From Terebella lapidaria (Eukaryota > Annelida > Polychaeta > Terebellida > Terebellidae): a stretch of 64,000 nt of DNA. The notes below the pieces were generated by a model, which worked only from the letters and a program-made list of their open reading frames with translations, had not been told where the DNA came from and did not search any database. The position numbers and the translations under genes are program-made. Positions within the stretch are counted from its first letter, which is position 1. The number at the start of each line of letters is the position of its first letter. Where the stretch lies: NCBI GenBank assembly GCA_949152475.1, contig OX424555.1:15890868-15954867 (forward strand), given 5' to 3'. Shown in pieces: positions 23,101 to 34,000 of the stretch.

Positions 23101-25980
23101 TCGGCGCTTTCCGTCCAGAAAGCTCTGTCCAAGGGGAAGTGGGCAGTCAGTATCGACGTCAAGGACGCGTACTTACATGTGCCAATACACCCAGCCGATC
23201 GGCGATACCTCAAGTTCGCCTTCGAAGGTTCGGTGTATCAGTTCAGGGTACTTCCTTTTGGAGTAGCCACCGCCCCTTACGTGTTCACCCGTATAGTAAG
23301 GACGATGGCAGCCAGGTTTCGATCGGTTGGAATTCAATTCCACCATTATATCGACAATTGGTTAATCATAGTCGACTCCCCGTCTCAGGCTATAGAGCAA
23401 TCCGGGTTCGTCCTCAGGTTGGCGACCAGCCTCGGCTGGATCCCCAATTGGGCGAAGTCTCATCTGTCCCCGACACAGAGGTTCGAGTATGTCGGGGTAG
23501 ATTACGATCTAGAGCGAGGAGTAGCTCTTCCTCCGCGGAAGAGAGTTCTCAAGGCGATTGCGGCGATGGAGGTCGCGCTGACGCAGTCGTCGATCACAGC
23601 TCGACAGTTTCTGTCCATCATCGGTCTGTTGGCGTCGATGGAGAAACAGGTGCCGTTCGGCAGGTGCTTCCTCAGACCCATTCAATGGTGTCTAGCGTTG
23701 CAATGGCGGATCCTCACCGATCGACTAGACCAAGTCGTATCGGTGGACGATCGTGCTCGGGAAGCAATGCATTGGTGGCGGGACCATCGGAATCTTTTCC
23801 GAGGGATGCCACTCGCGGAGTATCTGCCCGATCGGACCTTCTTCACCGATGCGTCAGAATTGGCTTGGGGAGCTCATATGGACGAGCACGAACTCTCTGC
23901 TGTGTGGAACACGAGCGAGAGGGCGTTGCACATCAATGTCCTAGAGCTGCGAGCGGTGAGACGTGCGTTCGAGATCTGGGGGCCTCAGAGTCCCCCAGGG
24001 ACGAAGTGGTTGGTCTTCACAGACAACAGCACAGTAGTGGCGCACATAAACAAACAAGGTGGAACTCGGTCGAGTCAGCTTTGTTTGGAGGCCGAGTGTC
24101 TGATCAGGTTTGCCTTCAAGTACCGTCTGTTTATCAGGGCGAGGCACCTGCCGGGTTACAGGAATGTCCTAGCGGACGCTCTGTCGAGACCGGACAAGAT
24201 CATAGGCACGGAGTGGAGTCTGCATCCGGGGGTGTTTCGGCACGTTTGTCAGGCGTTCGGGACACCGAACATAGACCTGTTCGCAACCTCTCGGAATCAC
24301 AAGCTCTCGGTCTACTTCTCACCTCTGCCAGAGAGCGAGGCACTGGCTGTGGACGCGATGTCTCAGTCGTGGGACGGGATGTTCGGGTATGCGTACCCGC
24401 CAACTCGGTTCCTAACAGAAGTGCTGCACAAAGTAGCCAGGTCTCAGTGCGAGATTCTGTTGGTGGCGCCATGCTGGCCGATGCAGGCGTGGTTCCCCCT
24501 GCTACTGTCCCTCCTGATCGATGTACCACGTGTTCTCCCGATCGAGGACAGGTTGCTGAAGCAACCGGGGCGGGATATATTTCACGATTCCGTCCACGTG
24601 CTCAAATTACACGTCTGGAGGCTATCGAGCGATCCTTCCAGGAGGCAGGATTTTCTCAGCAGGTGTCCGTACATCTCGCGAGAAAGAATAGGAGATCCTC
24701 CTCTAAAACGTATGAGGCTAAATGGAGAGTATTCGTACGTTGGTGTAACGGAAGGCGCATTGATCCGCTCTCTGCCCCTCTGAATGCAGTGCTAGACTTT
24801 CTCTGCTATCTCTTTGATAGGCTTAATTTGAAGCCTACTACGATCGAGGGATACAGGTCCATGCTGGGCCCTGTATTCCGTGCTAGGGGGATCGATTTAA
24901 CTAATAATCGTATCCTTGCTGATCTCTTGGCGTCCTTTAGGACGCAAAGGCCACGCGGAGTTCCTACTCTACCGGATTGGGACATGGCTTTTGTGCTATA
25001 TTGTCTTACTAAAGCACCTTGGGAGCCTCTCAAGGAAGTTTCCTTGCAGAGGTTAACTCTTAAGACTTTCTTGCTAGTTATGCTAGCAAGTGGTCGAAGA
25101 CGCTCAGATGTCGCGGCGATCGACGTATCGCGAGTCGCATTTGGCGCGGATGGGTCCGTTTCCTTATACCCAGTACGTGATTTTATGCCTAAAACACGTG
25201 CTGCAGTTGAGGGCGGGAAAGCGTTCTCCCCTATCGTAATTCCGTCACTGGGCGGTTACGTAGGACGGAATGAGCCGGACGCTCTATTGTGCCCGGTAAG
25301 AGCGCTGAAAATCTACATCGATCGTACCAGATCGATCAGGAAAGATCGCAAGTGATTATTTATTTCCTATCAGCCTACTAGGGCTACGGATATCTCCACA
25401 GCTACACTATCCCGATGGGTGAAGATTGTAGTGAGGACTGTCTATGCGGAATCAGGTGCTGACGATCGAGTCACTTACAAAATATCGTCCCACCAAATCC
25501 GACACATCTCGATGTCTTTGGCGGCCAGGTCGAATATTCGGTTGGAATATATCGTGAGGGCTGGAATGTGGACTAATTCTACGACATTCATCGGGTTCTA
25601 TCTGTCCAATGCTGCCGAACTTCAGGACCAGTCGTCCAGATTTAGACTGGGTCCGCTGGTCGTAGCGCAAGCTGTTGTTTGAACCAGCTGGACAGAAAAG
25701 TCTTGGTTTTAACGTGCACGTGTATATAAGCAACACTTTGTGTTTGTGTTTGAATTCTTTATGTTACGGTCTCAAGTAGAGTTCCGTTTTCCACCGATGG
25801 GTGAAGAAGAAATTCGTGCATGTCGGAGGCAAGCGATCGCACCGCTAGGTGAGTATCTTTATTATATTACTAAAGATATATCGAAAATGTAGCATTTTAG
25901 CGATTCGCTTGAAATCAAGACTATCGTCTGTTTTCATGACTCTCTAGCACTACTGCTCCACCGCCTATCCTTTGATTCTA

Positions 25981-26083
25981 AGGAGCATGTAGTAGTTTAG
26001 ATTGGTGATGTATAAAATAAACTTCCCAAATTTTAATTGTAAATTTGCCGTTTATTGTTATTACTCACCTCTAAACTACTACA
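25981..26083. repeat. Internal complementary region of the DIRS element
   Basis: The first part is the reverse complement of the left end of the element (GATTGGTGATGTATAAAATA). The second is the reverse complement of the right end (TTGCCGTTTATTGTTATTAC). The two are joined at ACTT/CCC. This is the template DIRS elements are known to use to complete a circular intermediate, and it fixes both ends of this element to within a base or two. Confidence 0.85.
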
Positions 26084-26145
26084 GTAAAGGCCCTCCCATC
26101 CATCCCCGCCAGTTGTGTGCTAGGGGCTTCCTTTTGTCGTTTTTT

Positions 26146-26313
26146 GGACAGAAAAGTGAAGCTTCTGCGCAGCTGCGCGCGCATATGCGCGGCGGTTTTG
26201 GCGGCAAAAGGAGCGCTCGAGTCATGCAGGCAGACGATCGTGCCTTGCTTTCAGTACGCGAATTTCTATCCAGAACGATCCAAAGGATCGAAAAGGAGCA
26301 TGTAGTAGTTTAG
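26146..26313. repeat. Right inverted terminal repeat of the DIRS element
   Basis: The inverted partner of 19,997-20,164. The right end extends outward by about 48 bp, which is also copied in the internal complementary region. Confidence 0.9.
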
Positions 26314-27325
26314 AGGTGAGTAATAACAATAAACGGCAAATTTACAATTAAAATTTGGGAATTTTGGGCTTTGATGGCCATTTTCTCAAAAATATGATCA
26401 GTTTTGAAATTTCTGTTTCAAAACGTGCTAATTTAGATCATTGATGTTGTGTATAAAGATGGAATTCCTTGAATCGCTCAGAAACCCCAAAATCTAGGTT
26501 GAAAAAGGCACAAAATACTGTTTCCGGGTATTTTCTTGAGGACTATTTGAACATGCTAATTGGGGGTCTTTGACATTGTGTGCCAAAGTTAGGTTTTTGG
26601 CCATTTCCTCATAAACTATCAGATCAATTTTGAAAATTTGATGTCAAAACATGCTAATTGGGGTTCTTTGTTCTATGTATAAAATTTAGCCAAATGGCTA
26701 AGAAAGGTTAACAGACAATATGCTCTATATTTAAGATATTAGTAATTTTTGTCCCGAGACCTTGAAAATAATAATTCAGTATATCATTTCCTATATGTCC
26801 ACAATTGATTGCTAAGCTGTAAATTCAATAATAAGAGATACAGATACTGTCCTGTGATCTTGAAAATGATGTCAAAGGTGAAATCAAAGGTCCACAAATG
26901 ATTCTCAAGTTGCAAAGTCGATAATAAACGAGACGTTAGCCATTCTGTCTTGTGACCTTGAAAATGAGTCAAATTCAAAGTCATCATAATATTCTGTGTA
27001 TATCATTTCTTATATGTTGGAAGTGCCGTATGAAGCGAAAACGATTGTACAAAGGGATTATGTTTGTATAAGCATATAAGAAGTCATACGGTGCATCTTT
27101 TGTTGACCTTGAGGCTGACCTCAGAAGACCTTGAAGGCTAAATCTCAAGGTCACGGTGATCTGAAATGTGTAAATTGGCCTCTACAGACAAAATGCTTGT
27201 GGATAGAGCTTATGTTTGTGTTATGAGCATAAAGGAAGTATAACACATCCTTTCTTTGACCCCCGCGACCTTGACGGGTGATTCTCGAGATCACAACTGA
27301 CCTGAAATGTGTAAACTGGCCTTTA

Positions 27326-27890
27326 TGCCCCTAATCCACACCGACCACGAATCGCCCCGAATTGATAAATTTTAGGATTCGTGAGGAATCGTGGAATTTC
27401 GCAATTTTTTTATCGTGACGCTCTACGATTCTGTTACGACACACTTACGATAGCATTACGACTATTCGTGGGATTCTGTTGGAGCAACGGAAAATATTTC
27501 AAAGAATCAACTCCGATTCACAAGAATCGATTACGAGTACTGCAAGAACGTTAGGAATAATTTAAGATGTGTTTTCGTGGGATTCGTGACAGTATTCGTA
27601 TCCAATTCGAGGTCTAGCCACGAATTCGCGAACCAAGAATGACTTAAGAATACCTATGAATGTCTACGAATCTATTACGATTCAGTTACGAAGCCTAAGA
27701 AGCCCAAGAATGAACGACGAATTGGTTACGAAGTAACTACGATATTTGGGAATCGGGAGATCGTGGCCAAAATTTTGAACAGCTTAAAACTTTGGCCACG
27801 AATTCCCGATCGCTCAAGAATTGCAAGAACGGAATATGAATAAATACGAATCAGTTAAGTGGGATTCTTGATCGGTGTGGAATAGGGGCA
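27326..27890. mobile_element. MITE with TA target duplication (565 bp)
   Basis: The inverted ends are TGCCCCTAATCCACACCGAC on the left and, on the complement of the right end, TGCCCCTATTCCACACCGAT, extending to about 28 bp. TA flanks both sides. The interior is full of ACGAAT/ATTCGT words and contains a large hairpin (GGGAATCGGGAGATCGTGG and its complement near 27,750-27,810). No coding frame. TA duplication and length suggest a Tc1/mariner-type non-autonomous element. An empty version of the site exists nearby at about 27,185. Confidence 0.8.
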
Positions 27891-27997
27891 TAACAGACAA
27901 AGTTCTTTTAGAATGTAGATTACCTTGGTTGTTAAATGTCACATGCAATGCTTAAAATCAAAATTGTCCGGTAAAATATCTGAGCCATTTAGGCTAA

Positions 27998-28003
27998 TTT
28001 TAT
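27998..28003 (-). terminator. Polyadenylation signal of PGRP gene 1
   Basis: The minus strand reads AATAAA 17 nt past the stop codon. It overlaps the end of the repeat bounded by TTAGCC, so it was probably supplied by that repeat. Confidence 0.45.
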
Positions 28004-28019
28004 TCTCTGTTTTAATCGG

Positions 28020-31000
28020 TTAGACTGGACCGCCGAAGTTGGGCCAAGTAGAGATCTCGTCGTAGAGCATTTGCCCAGGACATTCAGTCGCCATAGCGTC
28101 CCGGTGACCGTGTAGTGAATAAGTCGACACCATGTTACCCTGCAAAAAGAACCATTATGTCTCAGCTGTGTATATGGTGATTCTTGTAATCCAAAACATT
28201 GTTTAAGAATTTCTTAAATGACATTATTTATTTGAAAAAGCTCATTGCCCAACAATACTCCTCCGGCCTTTTTGGACTTTCGCTTACCAGCTGCACGGCA
28301 CAGCCGATGTGGGCCGCGAGGGCGTCCATGGCCGACTGCACGGGTAGCGAGGAGGTGAAGGTCCCGATCATACACACTCCGTAGCCGTCATCGTTCCACT
28401 CGCCAGTATGAGCGCCTAGCGTGTCCCAGCCTCGGCCTTCGTACACATTCCCGTCACCACCAATCAGAAAATTGTACCCGATGTCATTCCATCCTGTTCG
28501 GTGAAACGAGTTATACTAGAAACAGAACTGGTTAATTCAGTTACGGTTGTACATACATAATGCCTAAGCTGAATGACACGGTCTTCTATTGTCTCTTTGA
28601 GAAGGCGCATGCTGTTTTAATACTACTAGTCCATTTGCCATTCGAAGATGCTATTGGAGTACAATGCCTTTTGCTTGATTTGTCATCTCATGAATTCCCT
28701 GGAGATTTCCAATTGAATTGTTATCTGGATAAACATAATCTTAGGTTCACCATAGTCTATGGTAAACATAATTAAAGACAGCAAATGGACTATACTCGAC
28801 CACTGAAAAGCACCACTCCATCCTATCCTGTACTATTTGTTCGTTTGCCTAATATAGTAAAATGAATGTATACGTAGTTGTCGAAGGCACCAGGACACAT
28901 ACCGTTGCTGTCCATATGGTAGTCCTGAATAGATCTGACCTGGGCTGAGCACTCGCTCTGTGTGCTACAGCTTGCTCCTGCCGAGTGGTGCACGAAATAC
29001 TGTCGGGAGATGAAAAGGCGAATATTACTACCTCATCAATTAGCATGTGATTGTCTTGTACAGGGCACACCATTTCATATATGATTTCAAATCCATTTAA
29101 ATATTATTTAACCGCACATGTGGGAGGCTTGCTATCTGTTCGTGTATGTAGACCTAACATCCCTCATGTTAGTAACATCCATGAGTCATGCAGTGGTCAC
29201 TGTACACTAGAACGCATTTCTGATTTGGGACAAAGTTACCTGACTCCACGAAAATTATTAACGGATACAGACCCTAGTATTAAACGGCCATATTTCAATT
29301 ATCTCGTATACATAGGGCTGCATCTTATTGTTGGTGGGCGTTACCATGTCTACGGGTAGGTAGAGAGGGAGTTACTGGTTGGTGGACGTTACCATGTCTA
29401 CGAGTAGGTAGAGAGAGGGGTACTAGTTGGTGGGTTGGTGGACGTTACTATGCCTACGGGTAGGTAGAGAGGGAGGTACTGGTTGGTGGACGTTACCATG
29501 TCTACGGGGAGGTAGAGAGGGAGGTACTGGTTGGTGGACGTTACCATGTCTACGGGTAGGTAGAGAGGGAGGTACTGGTTGGTGGACGTTACCATGTCTA
29601 CGGGGAGGTAGAGAGGGAGGTACTGGTTGGTGGACGTTACCATGTCTATGGGTAGGTAGAGAAGGAGGTACTGGTTGGTGGACGTTACCATGTCTACGGG
29701 TAGGTAGAGAGGGAGGTATTGGTTGGTGGACGTTACCATGTCTATGGGTAGGTAGAGAAGGAGGTACTGGTTGGTGGACGTTACCATGTCTATGGGTAGG
29801 TAGAGAGGGAGGTACTGGTTGGTGGACGTTACCATGTCTACAGGGAGGTAGAGAGGGAGGTACTGGTTGGTGGACGTTACCATGTCTATGGGTAGGTAGA
29901 GAAAAAGGTACTGGTTGGTGGACGTTACCATGTCTACGGGTAGGTAGAGAGGGAGGTACTGGTTGGTGGACGTTACCATGTCTATGGGTAGGTAGAGAGG
30001 GAGGTACTGGTTGGTGGACGTTACCATGTCTACAGGGAGGTAGAGAGGGAGGTACTGGTTGGTGGACGTTACCATGTCTACGGGTAGGTAGAGAAAAAGG
30101 TACTGGTTGGTGGACGTTACCATGTCTACGGGTAGGTAGAGAGGGAGGTACTGGTTGGTGGACGTTACCTTGTCTACGGGTAGGTGGAGAGTGAAGTACC
30201 AGTTGGTGGACGTTACCATGTCTACGGGTACGTAGAGAGTGAAGTACTGGTTGGCGGATGTTACCATGTCTACGTTTAAGTAGAGAGGGAGGTACTGGTT
30301 GGCGATGTTACCATGTTTACTGGTAGGTAGAGAGGGAGGTGCTGGTTGGTGGATGTTACCATGTCTACGGGTAGGTAGAGAGGGAGGTTTTGGTTGGCGG
30401 ACGTTACCATGACTACGGGTAGGTAGAGAGGGAGGTGCTGGTTGGTGGAAGTTACCATGTCTACGAGTAGGTAGAGAGGGAGGTCTCGGTTGGCGGACGT
30501 TACCATGACTATGGGTAGGTAGAGAGGGAGGTACTAGTTGTTGGACATTACCATGTCTACGGGTAGGTAGAGAGGGAGGTTCTGGTGGGTGGACGTTACC
30601 ATGTCTACGGTTAGGTAGAGAGGGAGGTCTTGGTTGGTGGACGTTACCATGGCTATGGGTAGGTAGAGAGGGAGGTACTAGTTGTTGGACATTACCATGT
30701 CTTTGGGGAGGTAGAGAGGGAGGTGCTGGTTGGTGGATGTTGCCATGTCTACGGACAGGTAGAGAGGGAGGTCTTGGTTGACGGACGTTACCATGTCTAT
30801 GGGTAGGTAGAGAGGGAGGTACTAGTTGTTGGTCATTAGAGAGGGAGGTCTTGGTTGGCGGACATTACCTTGACTACAGGTAGGTAGAGAGGGAGGTACT
30901 AGTTGTTGGACATTACCATGTCTTTGGGGAGGTAGAGAGGGAGGTACTGGTTGGTGGACGTTACCATGTCTACGGGTAGGTAGAGAGGGAGGTCTTGGTT

Positions 31001-34000
31001 GGCGGACGTTACCATGTCTACGGGTAGGTAGAGAGGGAGGTACTAGTTGTTGGAAATTACCATGTCTACGGTTAGGTAGAGAGGGAGGTACCGGTTGGTG
31101 GACGTTACCTTGTATACGGGTAGGTAGAGAGAGAAGTACTAGTTGGTGGACGTTACCATGTCTACGGGTAGGTAGAGAGGGAGGTACTGGTTGGTGGACG
31201 TTACCATGTCTACGGGTAGGTAGAGGGAGGTACTGGTTGGTGGACGTTACCATGTCTACGGGTAGGTAGAGAGGGAGGTATTGGTTGGTGGACATTACCA
31301 TGTCTACGGGTAGGTAGAGAGGGAGGTACTGGTTGGTGGACGTTACCATGTCTACGGGTAGGTAGAGAGTGAGGTACTGGTTGGTGGACGTTACCATGTC
31401 TACGGGTAGGTAGAGAGTGAGGTACTGGTTGGCGGATGTTACCATGTCTACGGTTAGGTAGAGAGGGAGGTACTGGTTGCCGATGTTACCATGTTTACTG
31501 GCAGGTAGAGAGGGAGGTACTGGTTGGTGGACGTTACCATGTCTACGAGTAGGTAGAGAGGGAGGTAATGGTTGTTGGATATTACCATGTCTACTGGTAG
31601 GTAGAGAGAGAAGTACTGGTTGGTGGACGTGACCATGTCTACGAGTAGGTAGAGAGGAAGGTACTGATTGGTGAACGTTACCTTGTCTACGGGTAGGTAG
31701 AGAGGGAGGTACTGGTTGATGGACGTTACCATGTCTATGGGTAGGTAGAGAGGGAGGTACCAGTTGGTGGACGTTACCATGTCTACGGGTAGGTAGAGAG
31801 GGAGGTACTGGTTGATGGACGTTACCTTGTCTATGGGTAGGTAGAGAGAGAGGTACTGGTTGGTGGACGTTACCATGTCTATGGGTAGGTAGAGAGGGAG
31901 GTACTGGTTGGTGGACGTTACCATGTCTACTGGGAGGTAGAGAGGGAAGTACTGGTTGGTGGACGTTACCATGTCTACGAGTAGGTAGAGAGGGAGGTAA
32001 TGGTTGGTGGACGTTACCATGTCTACGGGGAGGTAGAGAGGGAGGTACTGGTTGGTGGACGTTACCATGTCTACGGGTAGGTAGAGAAGGAGGTACTGGT
32101 TGGTGGACGTTACCATGTCTACGGGTAGGTAGAGAGGGAGGTACTGGTTGGTGGACGTTACCTTGTCTACGGGTAGGTAGAGAGTGAGGTACTGGTTGGT
32201 GGACGTTACCATGTCTACGGGTACATAGAGAGTGAGGTACTGGTTGTCGGATGTTACCATGTCTACGGTTAGGTAGAGAGGGAGGTACTGGTTGGCGATG
32301 TTACCATGTCTACGGGTAGGTAGAGAGGGAGGTTTTGGTTGGCGAACGTTACCATGACTACGGGTAGGTAGAGAGAGAAGTACTGGTTGGTGGACGTGAC
32401 CATGTCTACGAGTAGGTAGAGAGGAAGGTACTGATTGGTGAACGTTACCTTGTCTACGGGTAGGTAGAGAGGGAGGTACTGGTTGGTGGACGTTACCATG
32501 TCTACGGGTAGGTAGAGAGGGAGGTACCAGTTGGTGGACGTTACCATATCTACGGGTAGGTAGAGAGGGAGGTACTGGTTGATGGACGTTACCTTGTCTA
32601 TGGGTAGGTAGAGAGAGAGGTACTGGTTGGTGGACGTTACCATGTCTATGGGTAGGTAGAGAGGGAGGTACTGGTTGGTGGACGTTACCATGTCTACTGG
32701 GAGGTAGAGAGGGAAGTACTGGTTGGTGGACGTTACCATGTCTACGAGTAGGTAGAGAGGGAGGTAATGGTTGGTGGACGTTACCATGTCTACGGGGAGG
32801 TAGAGAGGGAGGTACTGGTTGGTGGACGTTACCATGTCTACGGGTAGGTAGAGAAGGAGGTACTGGTTGGTGGACGTTACCATGTCTACGGGTAGGTAGA
32901 GAGGGAGGTACTGGTTGGTGGACGTTACCTTGTCTACGGGTAGGTAGAGAGTGAGGTACTGGTTGGTGGACGTTACCATGTCTACGGGTACATAGAGAGT
33001 GAGGTACTGGTTGTCGGATGTTACCATGTCTACGGTTAGGTAGAGAGGGAGGTACTGGTTGGCGATGTTACCATGTCTACGGGTAGGTAGAGAGGGAGGT
33101 TTTGGTTGGCGAACGTTACCATGACTACGGGTAGGTAGAGAGGGAGGTGCTGGTTGGTGGATGTTACCATGTCTACGAGTATGTAGAGAGGGAGGTCTTG
33201 GTTGGTGGACCTTACCATGACTATGGGTAGGTAGAGAGGGAGGTACTAGTTGTTGGACATTACCATGTCTACGGGTAGGTAGAGAGGGAGGTTCTGGTGG
33301 GTGGACGTTACCATGTCTACGGGTACGTAGAGGGAGGTAATGGTCAGGGTACGTTACCATGTCTACGGTTAGGTAGAGAGGGAGGTCTTGGTTGGTGGAA
33401 GTTACCATGGCTACGGGTAGGTAGAGAGGGAAGTACTAGTTGTTGGACATTAAAGAGGGAGGTCTTGGTTGGCGAACGTTACCATGACTACGGGTAGGTA
33501 GAGAGGGAGGTGCTGGTTGGTGGATGTTACCATGTCTACGGACAGGTAGAGGGAAGGTCTTGGTTGGCGGACGTTACCATGTCTACTGGTAGGTAGAGAG
33601 GGAGGTACTAGTTGTTGGACATTAAAGAGGGAGGTCTTGGTTGGCGGACATTACCATGTCTTTCGGGAGGTAGAGAGGGAGGTGCTGGTTGGTGGATGTT
33701 ACCATGTCTACGGGTAGGTAGAGAGGGAGGTACTGGTTGGTGGACGTTACCTTATCTACGGGTAGGTAGAGAGAGAAGTACTGGTTGGTGGACGTTACCA
33801 TGTCTAGGGGTAGGTAGACAGGGAGGTACTAGTTGTTGGACATTACCATGTCTACTGGTAGGTAGAAAGAGAAGTACTGGTTGGTGGACGTTACCATGTC
33901 CACGGGTAGGTAGAGAGGGAGGTACTGGTTAGTGGATGTTACCATGTCTATGGGTAGATAGAGAGGGAGGTACTGGTTGGTGGACATTACCATGTCTACG

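Larger units (their letters stand above)
19973..26361 (+). mobile_element. DIRS-type tyrosine-recombinase retroelement
   Basis: A nearly whole DIRS element of about 6.4 kb. It has inverted terminal repeats instead of direct LTRs, and an internal complementary region. The ORF1 (gag-like) product starts at 20,577 with a Cys-rich N-terminus (CPKC, CFDC, CDLC). A second, overlapping frame holds reverse transcriptase (about 22,990-23,600), RNase H (about 23,820-24,200, starting FFTDAS) and a methyltransferase-like segment (about 24,270-24,500). The tyrosine recombinase (about 24,650-25,680) shows the R, HxxR and Y box. Overlapping frames are normal for the family. It looks whole or nearly so, with about one or two breaks. 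The two terminal repeats differ at very few sites, so the insertion is fairly young. Confidence 0.9.
26685..28003. repeat. Degenerate repeat field bounded by inverted TTAGCC ends
   Basis: TTAGCCAAATGGCTAAG at about 26,690 is inverted near 27,985-27,996 (GAGCCATTTAGGCTAA). Inside are two degenerate direct copies of a roughly 140-bp unit (GAAATGTGTAAA, TTGGCC, ACAGACAAA, CTTATGTTTG) near 27,165 and 27,305, the second interrupted by the MITE at 27,326. No gene is seen. The right border lies within about 20 bp of the PGRP gene 1 stop codon. Confidence 0.5.
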
